DNA of 64,000 nucleotides from Adineta ricciae (Eukaryota; Rotifera; Eurotatoria; Adinetida; Adinetidae), in contig CAJNOJ010000002.1 in the NCBI GenBank assembly GCA_905250025.1, positions 1,302,001 through 1,366,000 on the forward strand, in the 5' to 3' direction. The number at the start of each line of letters is the position of its first letter. The stretch's first letter is position 1. Shown in pieces: positions 23,892 to 35,504 of the stretch. The notes beneath the pieces are model-generated. The model searched no databases, was not told where the DNA came from, and was given only the letters and a program-made list of their open reading frames with translations. Made by a program: the position numbers and the translations under genes.

Positions 23892-26800
23892 CTATTGTTG
23901 AGGAGAAGCTTCTGTCGGAGTTGAATCAGGATTCGTAGTTGTCGATGATTCTGCCTGCGATGTCTTTTGTTCTTGGTCAGTACTCTTCTCAGCTTCAGCT
24001 ACCGGTTCGGGTGCGGCAGCGGGTTCAGGTTCTGGCGGGTGCCAATCTTCGCCAAGCCAAACAAGAATTTTCGCTTCGCGCTCAGCAATGTCAAGATGTA
24101 CATCATTGTTCTCAACTTTAACATCGTAATTAAATGTCCACTCGTGCCACCAGCCATTGACAGGCATATTTGGCACACGATAACCAGCTAAAATTGAAAA
24201 CAAAGAAAAGATATTCATACTTTCATTCAATCGAATAGAACGCTCTTACCGAGAAACGTGCCAGATAAGTTAACAACAACAACAACACGTTCACCTGTTT
24301 CGGACCTATCCAAGAAAGAATTCATCTTTATATTTTAAAGAATCATCTCGATGAAATTACCATCGTTGATATGCCAAGACTTTGCCATCGTAATCTTCGT
24401 GGATAAAGCTCAAGTTCGTTGAGAAAAATGCTTTATTGCCTTTTCGTAAGTTGACTAAACCGCGATAGAATCCCAATAGATTCTTATTAATTTGATTTGA
24501 ATTATCTTCACGATCAGCTATCAATGACCAATCGATCTTCGCTATACCAATCGTTTTTTCTTTATATCTAAAGACAAGTTCATGTTACTCTTTCATGACA
24601 TGTGACAACAGACAACATACTCTCCGATTTCTTCTCCCATCCAAATCATTGGAATACCAATACTTGTCATTTGTAGAACAACACCAAGACGCACGCGTTT
24701 AAAAGCTTCTTCGCCAAAAATAGATCGTTCTTTGCCTAAAACAAACGAATTTTCCTTATATACATCAACGAGACAAGCTTTCTATGTACCTAATTCAACA
24801 AGCATTCGATCATGATCATGATTTCCAATGTAATTAACAACATTGGTCACACCTAAAAATCCCTGTTGTCGACAATCAATGCCAGCTTTCAGCCGGCCAA
24901 TGTCAGCGTTATCATTAAGTATCAAATCACGTAGTGCCCAGTAGAAACTATCGTGCCAACCTAAACACGAATAACAAGCTTATTGATGAGAGAAGAATAG
25001 CTTATCCAAAACTTACACCCGTCCATAGGTCCATCGATATTTGTGATACATGGCTCATCTGGGAGAAATTCAGCAACACAATAGAATGGTTTGAGGCCAG
25101 CTGCTTTTTTTGCTTCCTTGACAACCCAGTGAAGAAAGTCAAAGTTTTGAATTTGTCGAGCAGCATCGAAACGAATGCCATCAATGTGAAATTCCTCAAC
25201 CATATAACGGATAGAATCACCGACAAATTTACGAGCAGGCCAAATGTTGTATTTAGGATCATAAAAGTCTATAAAATTGATTATATATACAAGGCACGTG
25301 TACAATTATTTTTCGTACTATAATTCCACTCAGGGCCCCATGACACTAGAAAAAAGAAATACATTCAATTTGCAATATATTAGTTGAGAATCTCTCTTAC
25401 TGGTAACATCCTTTGGATTGTGATGATACCAATAATCATGATCAATTTGTGTCAATGGTGAAGAAGAATCCGAATGGTTATATACCTAAGAATATCACTA
25501 AAACAGTGACTTATTCCTCGATATCCGTGCACTTACACCATCTAGAATAACTCGAATACCATTTTTATGCAATTCATCAATCATTTCTTTCAAATCGGCT
25601 GTTGTACCATAACTTGTCTCAATAGCAAAATAATAACGTGGATTGTATCTAAATATCACCCTCAATGTAGTAGATTAGCAAGAACAAACTATCGAATTAC
25701 ATACCCCCTAGAAAGAAAGACATGATCGGATGAAAGAAGAACAGGTTTTTTTATCAATAATTGATCCTAATTCGAAAGATTTCATACCAAGAATGATTTC
25801 CTATTGATAGAACAAAGTAACAATAACAGATGCTAGGAAGTTTTTCTTACCAGGATATTCTTTGATTGGCATAAGTTCAACTGAATGATACAAAATAAAT
25901 TTTGTCATGCGAATGATTCAGAGGAGATCTCTGACTTACTCGCATTTACACCGAGTTCTTTTAAATATTCAATTTTATTCTTGACATTTGTAAATGTTCC
26001 GCGAGCGTTAGAGTCACTTTCTCCACCGGAAAAGTCACCAACATGAATTTCATAGATAACAAGTTCTTCATCGGGCGGCAAACAACAATCATCATATTTC
26101 CATTCGTATTCATCTAAATACACAACAGATGACTATGAAGTGCGGACAAAAATAACTAGTATCTGTACCGATAATGCGTTTGCCATTTTTAATTGTCAAT
26201 ATACCGACAGCTTTATGTGCATCATCTAAATTACAAAAAAATATGTAGGTCAACTCAAGCTAATTAGAAAAGGATAGAGTCAGTCAATTGGAATGAAATG
26301 ACATGAATTTCCGTTATCATTTATGTTTTATATTTACCACAATTCGTGCAATTAGGAAAAACTGGTATAATGTAAATAGAAACAGTCTGTATTTACCTGT
26401 GCCACGTTCATCGACATCTGTTGCATAGGGATCAACAAATGTATACCAAATTTCAGTGAATGTTGCTTCGTGTTCACGTTGTCGATTACGTTCACGAATC
26501 TCATCGATAAGTTTGGTATGAGCCTCTTTGCGTTCTTGTTTTTCTTCTTCAGCTATAAAGAAATGTCATACATATACTATTCATCGCTCCTGGTCTTTTT
26601 CTAAAGCTTACTCATTTCTTTGTATTCATCATCGTCGTAATTGGGTACTGCAGGCTCAGGTTCTTGTTCAAACCAAGATTTGGTTTGTACTAAAAACAGA
26701 CCGTCGCTCTATCTAACCGAACAACACCCTTTCACACTGTACTTTTGAATTGATAATGAAAAATTCCATCAGCTAAGTCTACAGTTGCTCGAAAGTATCC

Positions 26801-27035
26801 ATCCGATTCGTCTTTTTCCATGACTAAACAACGAAATCAATGCTACACACTACCAGTGAATTCCTATCAATTTTCTTACGAATATCAACACCGAACATTC
26901 GAGCATGAGCATTTTTCAACTATGAAGCACAAATAAAAGTTCTTCATACGGAAATTTGTCAAGGCAAACAAAACATACTCGCAGCGCAGCTTGTTTATTG
27001 TATGGAGCAAACAGTGTAAAAGTAAATGGAGCCAT
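23892..27035 (-). CDS. GH13 alpha-glucan branching/amylase-type enzyme, bacterial-like
   Basis: Predicted glycoside hydrolase family 13 enzyme acting on alpha-1,4-glucan. From ATG at 27035 it begins MAPFTFTLFAPYNKQAALR, an E-set/CBM48-like module with DGYFRATVDLADGIFHY. The catalytic barrel follows: ELVIYEIHVGDFSGGE, ELGVNAVELMPIKEYPG, region I (VILDGVYNHSD), region II (DGIRFDAARQI, nucleophile Asp), region III (FYCVAEFLPDEP, acid Glu) and region IV (NYIGNHDHDRM), then IPMIWMGEEIGEYK. A C-terminal beta domain (ERVVVVVNLSGT) precedes a Pro/Glu/Ala and Ser/Thr-rich tail. More than ten short introns interrupt it. The motifs resemble bacterial (cyanobacterial-type) alpha-amylase/branching proteins more than animal GBE1, pointing to horizontal origin. 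No signal peptide is seen, so it is probably cytosolic. Confidence 0.85.
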
Positions 27036-28002
27036 GTTATTCACTTGAGAAGAAACAAATCAAACGAGTCTGAAACGAAAACCGATTTTGCACGACGATA
27101 AAAAAGACGAATGTACTCGAACGTGAACCATCACGTTTTTTTTTCACTCTATCGTATCCATGGTGTCCTGTACATGTGACGAGAGAAAAGCGATCTTCAT
27201 TATAGATTTTGTTTGCTGATAGAAGAAAAACAAGGTAATGATAATTATATTGATATCATACGCTTTTAATCGAACGTTCTCCGCATGTACACGAAGCAAA
27301 AAAAAAGAGAAATAATCGTTTGTTTTCGTTCTCTCTTTTCGGGTCTTACCATTTTGAAGGTGAATTCGTTTAGGAAAGAATATAACTTTCACTCAATAGG
27401 AAAATAAAACAGAATTGGGTAGATACGCCTAAGTCACTATCGAAATCAAACTTTCCACTCAATAAACTATTCAGCTAGTAATATGCAATCATGTTTGCGA
27501 TTGCGTGTACTCGCTGCACTCATGTTTATACAGAAAGGAAAGAAAGAAAGAGAAACACTAGCTGGTTTTACATAGCTCTATTCGATGAATATCTTATTTT
27601 TAATGATTAGAATTCGAGAAAACCGTATGGTCAGCTTATGTTCTCTGATTAGACTCCGAGATCTATCAAGAACCAAGCTGAAAGAGAGTCAAACTAACAG
27701 TCGTACATGAAGTAGTGATGAAAAAGAAAGAAAGAAAAAAGTACTCCGCTTGTGTAGTTTATTCAATAGCCGTGTGAAGAAGGAAAAGAAAAGGAGAAAA
27801 TATACATATAAGCGACGAAAGTAGACACTCGTCTACTAACAGTATGTGTTGCACAAGCGAACAAACAAATAAAAGCATGGAAAACATGTGGTATTCTATA
27901 TCGGGTTCCATGAATACCAATAGAATCAATTCAAACGAAAAAAGATGCCGCTGGAGTACACACGCCGGATGAAGAAAACAGACAAATATAGTTTAATCAT
28001 TA
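27036..28002. other. Intergenic, purine-rich
   Basis: Presumed promoter side of the GH13 gene. It contains GAAAGAAAGAAAGA-type purine runs (27535-27555, 27722-27740) and no supported coding exon. Confidence 0.5.
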
Positions 28003-28125
28003 TCAAAGTATTCGATCGAAGATTGAGCAAGGTATTTGTTCAATGACTTGTTTCACCATTTCAGCTTCGGCATCAGTGATTTTTTCGGCATATTTCGAAG
28101 TACTGATCTTGCCAGAATACTTTCA
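28003..28125 (-). CDS. Unidentified C-terminal exon or fragment
   Basis: A frame opening after an AAAG acceptor-like site reads YSGKISTSKYAEKITDAEAE followed by MVKQVIEQIPC and ends FDRIL*. The amphipathic helical look suggests coding origin, but I do not recognise the family. It lies downstream, on the same strand, of the unidentified gene at 28483-29190; the splice phases I tried did not join them, so it may be a separate remnant. Confidence 0.3.
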
Positions 28126-28482
28126 TAGCTCAATAGTCGTTCTACTAGATTCGATTTCTTTCTTATTGTAAAAAAAAATATATATTGATAGAGTCAACTT
28201 TTCATAAATCAGTGAGTATCGTCCAGGTGCTCATACGTGAAAACGGATAACTGTTACTAGCTATCTCGAGCTATGATAAAATGCACAGGCGATCCCTCAA
28301 TGATGTGAAAACTTCAATTATACTATTGATACAGCCAATTCCCACATTTCAAATTGAATTTTATAATTGGAATATTCTGCATCAGACATCAGTAGTTCCG
28401 ACTAGTTACATAGTTTGAACACCTCCGAGTTTTGATTGATTAAGATGTTCGACGGTTCACTATTCTTATGGATACAACATTT

Positions 28483-29190
28483 TTATTGTAAGAAAGAAAG
28501 CGCATCAACAAGCTTCATGAAACGGACGAAACGCAATTGACCTATAATATTTGTTTCAATTATTATTACATGAGTTGCCATATGTTTCAATAAGACATCA
28601 ACATCTTGCATCATGTTAGTTCGATGCATTGTCTCATCGAATTTCCCCATTGATGTTTCGCACGATTCCACGCATATGAACAGAGAGGCATCCTCTTTTC
28701 AGTAATCAGAGACTAGAAAATCATTTAATTCAAAGATAATTATCTACCCCGTGATCAATAGGCGCAGCATAGAATTTAGTAATGTGTTCATTTTCTTCAT
28801 ATTCAGTTTGACGAACTAGCTGAAAACTGACGAGCGTCTCGCAATCAACTGAATTATTTAAACTGTGAGACAGACAGATGTGGAAATCGAATCATGTCCT
28901 ATTTGTTAACAGAAGTATATTATTTATTGAATTTTTCGGACTATGCACAATAAAAACAAGAAATTAAACTGACTTTTAGAGCCATTTTCAAGCCTGAACA
29001 TTGCTCTATCTCAGTCAATCGAACTGGCTGATAATATCCACATCCAGTACGACGAATTTCACGAAACACGTTTCGATTGATTGTTACTGATTTACCTTGG
29101 TGTTCAATTGTTGCCTCTTATTTAATCGAAAGATCAATTATCTTTACATTTCGCATGTTTCTTCTTCCCTACACGTTTACCAGTCGCCAT
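28483..29190 (-). CDS. Unidentified small spliced gene
   Basis: I do not recognise this protein. A model in four exons keeps frame: a short start MATGK (ATG at 29190), then QATIEHQGKSVTINRNVFRE and GCGYYQPVRLTEIEQCSGLK, a middle exon with DCETLVSFQLVRQTEYEENE and HITKFYAAPIDHG, and a last exon DASLFICVESCETSMGKF..DVDVLLKHMATHVIIIE ending LSFLQ*. The predicted introns are all short with GT..AG borders. The product is about 180 residues, Cys-containing, with no clear signal peptide or membrane span. Composition and frame continuity suggest a real gene; function is unknown. Confidence 0.45.
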
Positions 29191-29529
29191 TCTCGAACAA
29201 TAAATATATACTTATTAATAATATCTACATCCTTGCTTCACAATAGTCATCAACTTGACTCCGTGCATATGCAAAACAACGTGACCAATAGAATTTCAGC
29301 ACTGCATCCTCTACTCTTGTTTCTGATTGGTGTACAGAACATAGTTGAGTTTTTATTTGTTCACTAGGACAGACAAGACAAACAATGATGTGCTTCGTTC
29401 TTATATAGTACAACATCGCTCTCGACACTCTATATTACACGAAAAGACGTATTCGCTACATTTTTGAGTGTAAAACAATTGCAGAAACTTAACGCAGTAA
29501 TTGTTATTTCTAGATACTCTTGTTCTTCA

Positions 29530-30620
29530 ATGGCTTCGTCGACAACTACAGCATCAGCAAATAACCAGTCGAATACATCGAATAATGAAACAGCGGTTTA
29601 TGAATATATGCGACAGTTTGTAGATTATCAAGAAAATGGAATTGATCTAAATGAATTATCACAAATTCGTCAGCTCGATATTTATCTACAAAGTAAATTT
29701 CCACATTTGTTCTCGCGGATTCCTAAGTAGACTTCTATTTTGATAGATTGTTATACTCGTGTTCGAGAACTCATCAATGATCTTCGCGATAAACAACAAG
29801 AATCGGTAGGTCTAAAAGTCGATTTTAAGAAACATTTTTCATTGTTTTCTATCTCAGGAAAAGCAATCGGATATTCAAACACGATTAATCAACGCTCTGA
29901 TCCAAGCAAAAGCGATCGGTGATAAGAAAATGCAATTAAGTCAACAAATGCTCGACACAACGGAACGACAATCAAAAAAATTGAAGTTTGCCTATCAAAA
30001 ATACAGTGAGACATTTGTGTGTTTTTCTTTGTATTTCATCTTCATGTTGATTTTCATCCACTAGTGGAGTCAATCAATCAACAATCCACATCATCCGAGA
30101 ATAATTCACATGACATTGATTCTGATAATGAATACGATTCCGAAATCTCAAATGTTCGTACATTATCAACCAAAACTTCCACAACATCCTTATGGAAACG
30201 TAAAACAACAACCAACAATCCATCGAATTCCACAGTTAATTTGAAGAGAAAGTGTGTTACGAATTTAGAACATAATAACGATCAACGTGATCGAAAGAAA
30301 GCTACACAAAGAAATGCCAATTCCAACATACAAAATTCATCAAGTGGAAATAACAAAAAGTTCAAAATGAACAATGATTCATCTTCGACACCATCAGATG
30401 AACCAACATACTGTCTTTGTTCTCAAGTAACTAATTCGTCGTCATTTTTTTCAATACTTATAATGTATCTTCTTTCGTATTTTAGCTTTCTTATGGTTCA
30501 ATGATTCTATGCGATAGTAAAGCGTGTGAAATCAAATGGTTTCATTTTAATTGCGTTAATTTAACGACAAAACCGAAAGGGAAATGGTTTTGTCCTAATT
30601 GTCGAGATAATCGCTCCTAA
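29530..30620 (+). CDS. ING: Inhibitor of growth (ING) family PHD protein
   Basis: Reader of H3K4 methylation in histone acetyltransferase or deacetylase complexes. The ATG at 29530 follows a TTATTTCTAG acceptor-like site. The N-terminal ING helices read [32 protein letters not shown], then across a 57-nt intron [20 protein letters not shown] Ser/Asn/Lys-rich, nuclear-localisation-like linker follows. The C-terminal PHD finger has all eight zinc ligands: [44 protein letters not shown]. The protein ends RDNRS* with no long polybasic tail. The PHD sequence is closest to ING1-5; I cannot assign the subtype. Confidence 0.93.
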
Positions 30621-31223
30621 TAAAACGACGAAGAACAATATATTTTCTGTTGTATATGCTTGTATGTACATATTTATTATTTTATTGTTCGTTTTTTTTT
30701 CTTTTGTGTTCTTTTTTTTTAAAGTCACAAATAAGATATACATAGATACATATTCAAAACCCATGTCCTGCTTTGTTGGATGAGGCGTTGTCATTGAATT
30801 AACACAGCGACCTACGATTGATCATGATTATAAATCATCTAAAGAGCGTGAAATTTTGACGATTAAGTCAATAGTGTGCGAATAATTTATGACTCGATAT
30901 GATTTGACAGGTTTCTTTGTATAGACCTCATAAACGGACACGCACTCGAGGATAAATCAAAAGGATTTCATTAGAAATATCAGACAGATTTATGTCTCGA
31001 AGGTTGAAATGTGTGGAATAAATAAGACAAGCTAATGATTTCAAAGATTTATTCGAATGTAGACACATAGAAAGGAAAGTAATACATAATGGAATTCTTG
31101 TTTATTATTAGAAAGTGAGAGTTTTCCTACATTTTTGAAAATCATTAATTGATGAAGTATCACACAAACAGAAACTTGTTAACTGGAATTACATGCGAAA
31201 AACATTTCCTTTCCGGCTTGATG
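30621..31223. other. Convergent spacer
   Basis: 3' flank of the ING gene (T-rich tract near 30690-30720) and of thioredoxin. Nothing else is supported. Confidence 0.5.
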
Positions 31224-31632
31224 TTAATCATCAGATTTCGATTTGACGTTGTCTTCGATAGTCTTCTTCAGATCTGCGGTATTCGCTCCAACCACACGAG
31301 TTATCTCTTCTCCATTCTTGAAAAGGACGAATGTCGGCATAGCTTCAATGTCGTATTTCTTTGCAACGTCTTCAGCTTCATCAACATCACATTTAAGGAA
31401 AACTACATCATCCTTGTGGTCGCCAGTGCTCCAATCTTCTATCTTTGGTGCAATACGGACACACGGACCACACCATCTATGATAAAAAAGAAAGATTTTT
31501 CAAAAAAAGGAACCTATGAAACTATCATATCACTCACGTAGCGAAGAAATCCAAAACGATTAGTTTATCCGCATTACTTTCATCTTTAAGTTGCTTCTCC
31601 AAGTCTTCAAGCGTTGTGATCGTAAGAACCAT
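31224..31632 (-). CDS. TXN: Thioredoxin
   Basis: Small cytosolic protein-disulfide reductase. Two exons separated by one short intron just before the active site: MVLTITTLEDLEKQLKDE, LIVLDFFAT, then WCGPCVRIAPKIEDW, VVFLKCDVDEAEDVAKKYDI, EAMPTFVLFKNGEEI with the cis-Pro, and a C-terminal helix ending NVKSKSDD*. Length is about 105 residues, standard for a single-domain thioredoxin. Val replaces the usual Lys or Arg directly after WCGPC, a minor variation. Confidence 0.96.
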
Positions 31633-32533
31633 GATTTTCGTTTACTAATCGGTAGACTGAATGCAATCTAGAATGAAAATCGAATAGTTACGTCATATCG
31701 ATACATCTGTATGTATATATACACACATAGAAAGAAAAAAAGAAAAGAAAGTTGTTTACTAATGAATATATCTACTCAATGTTCTGTCTTTTGAAAAAAT
31801 AGTAAGATGCAAATCAATAGTAATGACTCGTTTCTCTTTCTTTTGCTTTGTGAGAGAGAAAAAGTGCAAAATACGTTGTTATTCGGCAAGTTTGCTCGAG
31901 AGAAAAAAAAGAATTGCACGCCTCGGTGCAATGAGCGATGCAAAAAATTTTACATTGAGTGGAGTTTAAAAAAAAGGAGGCCATTTGGGTGTCTAAAAAC
32001 AAACAATCCTGTGAGTAATCGTTTTCGAAATGTAATGGAGTTCATCGGAAGAAATTGTCATCGTGAATAAGAATGAAGTTTTGTCATTCACAAAGACCAA
32101 TTTGAAACTAGTGGTGATTGAAGAATGAAATGGAAAATTGTTTGATTGAGAACTTTTCTATCAAGATAATTGAATTGAGAAAGAGAGAAACACTATTTTA
32201 TCAGGTAGAGAGTCATTGATAAACTTGTCAACCTAGTTTAAAGGGACAAAATAAATATCGATGTTAAAAAAAAAAAGAGTCATTGATAAATGTACGTAAT
32301 GCTGTTTGATAATATCAAAAAATTAATTTAATGTGCATTTGCATTCGTTCCATATGGTTCAAAAATATTCGATAAAAAGGAAGAATCAGATTTACTTTGT
32401 GTAACTGTCAGTAGATAAAAGTAGAATCTTAATATACGGCTATTGTCTTTTACTTATATTGACTATCTGTGAATATCGATGGGTATTCCATTCTCTCGAT
32501 TATTTCCTATGAACAGCAACCTTTGCTTGATGG
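31633..32533. other. Intergenic region
   Basis: Between two minus-strand genes; the part next to 31632 should carry the thioredoxin promoter. A-rich runs and a short repeated phrase (agagtcattgataaa near 32209 and 32277) are present. No supported gene. Confidence 0.5.
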
Positions 32534-33602
32534 TTAATTTTGTTCTGAATCACCTATGAAATTTTCATAAGATTTATCTGTAAATATTGTTGCGGATCTA
32601 TTCCAATGGTCTTGTTGTTCATCATGAATATATTTCACTTCTTCTAACCAACTCATTTCAGGTATCGATTTAACAGCTTGTAAATTTCTTGCTCTCATTT
32701 GCAATTCTTGTAAATTATAAACCGTCGTATCTTGATTGAGTCCAATCAAAACGTAATTATATGGTAGTTTTCCTCGATAAATATATTTGAAAAGTGCACG
32801 TGAATATGTTTCTCTATAGCGACTTTCCTGTTCATGAGGATAATTTGCTAGTAGAAGACCCGTTCGTTTCAGAATTCGTATGTATTCTGCGAGACATTCG
32901 ACTGTTCTTAAATCATGTGGGATATGCCCATTCACTGTATTTGCATCAATGATAATCACATCATACTGATTTGATGTTTGCCGTTCTATGAAACGTCTAC
33001 CATCTTCAACAAATGTTCGTATCATCTGATTTTCATTGAAGTGAAAATATTTTCGTGCTAAATCGATGACTTCCGTGTCAATATCAACTACGTCAATAGT
33101 CGAACTCGGCGAAAGATGATGGAGTACTCGCGGCAATATACCCGCGCCCAAACCAAGAATTAGAACACGTTCGGGTGTTGAATACCACAAGAGACAAAGT
33201 AATTGCAGGCGCATATAATCAAACAGGAGAATGTTTGGCTTGTGAATATGGACGATACCTTCAACACCGTGCATGTCGAATCGTAACATTCGTAACGGAC
33301 CTGACTGTGCAATGGTTATATTATGAAAGCGTGACGAGCGTTTCTCGAGTATTGTTTCTCGTTGAAAGACATATGTATACTGTCCAAAACTAAGTCGATT
33401 TCCTAAGCAAAATTGAATGAACTATAGAGTTACCATTAAGAGATTCACGAAAATACTCACTCCAAGCTTTAACGATATAAACTATTAGAAAAAGGCATAG
33501 AGCAATGAGGATGTTTCGAACATTCACACATCGATACAAATGATGTACTCGTGAAGAGTGTATTTTCGAGAAAACACTCTTATTAACTACATAGCGAGAC
33601 AT
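32534..33602 (-). CDS. Spermidine-synthase-like methyltransferase-fold protein with N-terminal anchor
   Basis: Two exons. The first gives a hydrophobic segment NILIALCLFLIVYIVKAW near residue 30, likely a single signal-anchor helix. The second carries a spermine/spermidine-synthase fold: GQYTYVFQRETILEKRSSRF, SGPLRMLRFDMHGVEGIV, the nucleotide-binding motif RVLILGLGAGILPRVL, VVDIDTEVIDLARKYF, FVEDGRRFIE and YDVIIIDANTVNGHIP. It ends FIGDSEQN*. Length is about 330 residues. True spermidine synthase is cytosolic and carries a GGGDG motif; here GLGAG replaces it, so the substrate is uncertain and it may be a related methyltransferase or orphan synthase. Confidence 0.75.
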
Positions 33603-33902
33603 TTCTCTGCATGAAATTTGATGACTTCATACATTTTCCTGATTGAAGATTGAATTTGTTGCTTGCCATTTTCCTCTGACAAGATGTGTACGCAGAGGTC
33701 TTTTTTTTGTCGCTAAACTTCATTTTTCTATTCTGTTCTCTTCTTTACCGTATCGTACGAAGTCCTTCGAAAAATAGTCATGTCGAGCAAACTTATATAA
33801 TCGATGACAAGAATAAAAGATGTCACAACAAACGCGAGTACTCAAAATGCCGCTGTTCTTTTACCTTGGCGACATCGGTTATGTAAGACCTTATCGAATG
33901 CA

Positions 33903-33910
33903 TATAAATA
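33903..33910 (+). promoter_or_regulatory. TATA box of the TspO-like gene
   Basis: TATAAATA stands about 160 bases before the start codon. A 5'-UTR intron (GTAAGTTTTG at about 34000 to GATTAG before 34057) separates the probable start site from the ATG at 34062. Confidence 0.5.
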
Positions 33911-34061
33911 CGAGCCTGTATACCGCAACACAACAAGAAAAAGGGTATCGATTTACTGACAACATATCCGATCTCCAACCTCTCGCCGTTGAATAAAGGT
34001 AAGTTTTGTTGTGCATTATTTTTTGTTAATGGCCTTACAAATATTCTATTGATTAGTTCTT

Positions 34062-35254
34062 ATGGAGAAAACATCTGTTAAGGAAAACATGACGATGGAT
34101 GTAAATGTTCGTTTTGAACATTCTTGGTGGCGAATTTTACTTATCATTGGTGCAATAATTGCTTTTATACTTACTTGTACTTTTAATGGTTTAGCAAGTA
34201 GTGGTTCAAACGGTATGAGTGACGGTCACATGCCAGTGAAAACATTTTATTGTATTTTGCCGCGTTCTGTTTCAGGTATTTTTAAGCAAGCTACTGGTAG
34301 TGTGAGTGATGACAACCTGACAGATTTTACTCCAGCTGGTATGTTTACTAGTGAATGGAGAAGGATAGCATTATGTAATGGTTTCTTTTTTTATTATAGG
34401 CTGGACATTTTCTGTTTGGGGCGTAATATATTTTTGGCAAGCAGCGTGGTTGATCTATGCTGTGAGTCGTATACCTCGAAAGTCCAATGTCGGCTACTTG
34501 TACATAGCACCAAATACACTTCATTTCATCATTTTCATATTCTATATTATAAACATGGGTCTTAATATCGGATGGTTATTTGTATGGGATCGAGCACACT
34601 TTGGTGTAAGTCAAAGTTTAGTTGAATTGTTCTTAATTGACACTCTTCTCGATTTAGTGGGCTTTGTTAGTTATTTTTTTAATGTTTCTTACGATCACTA
34701 TTCCGATGATTATTACACACGTTCTCCTTCAACGCAATCGACAGATTTACATTAATTCTCGCCGGTAAGTCTCCTCATATTCAAACCTCATTTGAACAAA
34801 GTCACTTCTACTTTCATTAAGAACGGCCGATATATGGCTTGTACGTGCCTTTGTCCATAATGGTTTTGCTATTTACGGTACATGGTTGTATCTTGCAATG
34901 CTACTCAATTTAACTATATGGGTATCTCGTATCTATGACAGAAACGCTCAGTCGATCACAGACGTGTCAACAGCAGCGTTGAGTCTTGTTTTAGTGGGAA
35001 TTCTCGTTTATTTTGTATGTGAGAATTTTATTTTCTATTCTTCGATGGCATATACATTTTTACCATGGTTTGTTCTGATATTTGCATTATCGGGTGTTTT
35101 ATCGAAAAATTATCGACGAATGGATATTCCTGATAGGAATAAATCTTTTACATTAGCATTATTGATCTTATGCTGTGTATTATTTGCTATTCGCGTGATC
35201 CTATTCATTTTTCGTTATATCAAAGGATACATTCCAACAATTCGTGCTCCATAA
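34062..35254 (+). CDS. Multi-pass membrane protein, TspO/MBR-like
   Basis: Predicted membrane protein with roughly eight hydrophobic segments. After ILLIIGAIIAFILTCTFNG comes FTPAGWTFSVWGVIYFWQAA, the TPAGxxFSIWGxIY signature of tryptophan-rich sensory/TspO relatives; later spans include FIIFIFYIINMGLNIGWLF, GTWLYLAMLLNLTIWVS and LSLVLVGILVYFVC. It ends YIPTIRAP* and is followed by AATAAA near 35326. Keeping the frame between the fourth span and the rest requires skipping 34666-34744 and using a 20-base exon (34745-34764). Ligand and role are unknown; distant TspO homologues bind porphyrins and cholesterol, which is only suggestive here. Confidence 0.65.
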
Positions 35255-35504
35255 TAATGGAAAATGACAGATTGTTCTCATGTTAGACAATATTTCTTTT
35301 GGCAATTGTATTTTTGTTTCAAAAATAAAGAATAAAACTTCGTACGGGTGATTTTACTCGAATTCTCACGTTCATTAATGAAGTAACTTGAAGGATGTAG
35401 TTTATTTTGATTTTCATAGAAAATGATTGATTTCTTCGTCACTGTATACTGATTTTGAAAAAATAGAATTCAATACAAAACACAGAAAAATAAAGATAAA
35501 TATA

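Noticed and set aside
23892-27035. Animal glycogen branching enzyme GBE1
   Set aside because: Region I (DGVYNHSD) and the flanking IHVGDFSGGE motif differ from GBE1 and match bacterial-type GH13 proteins.
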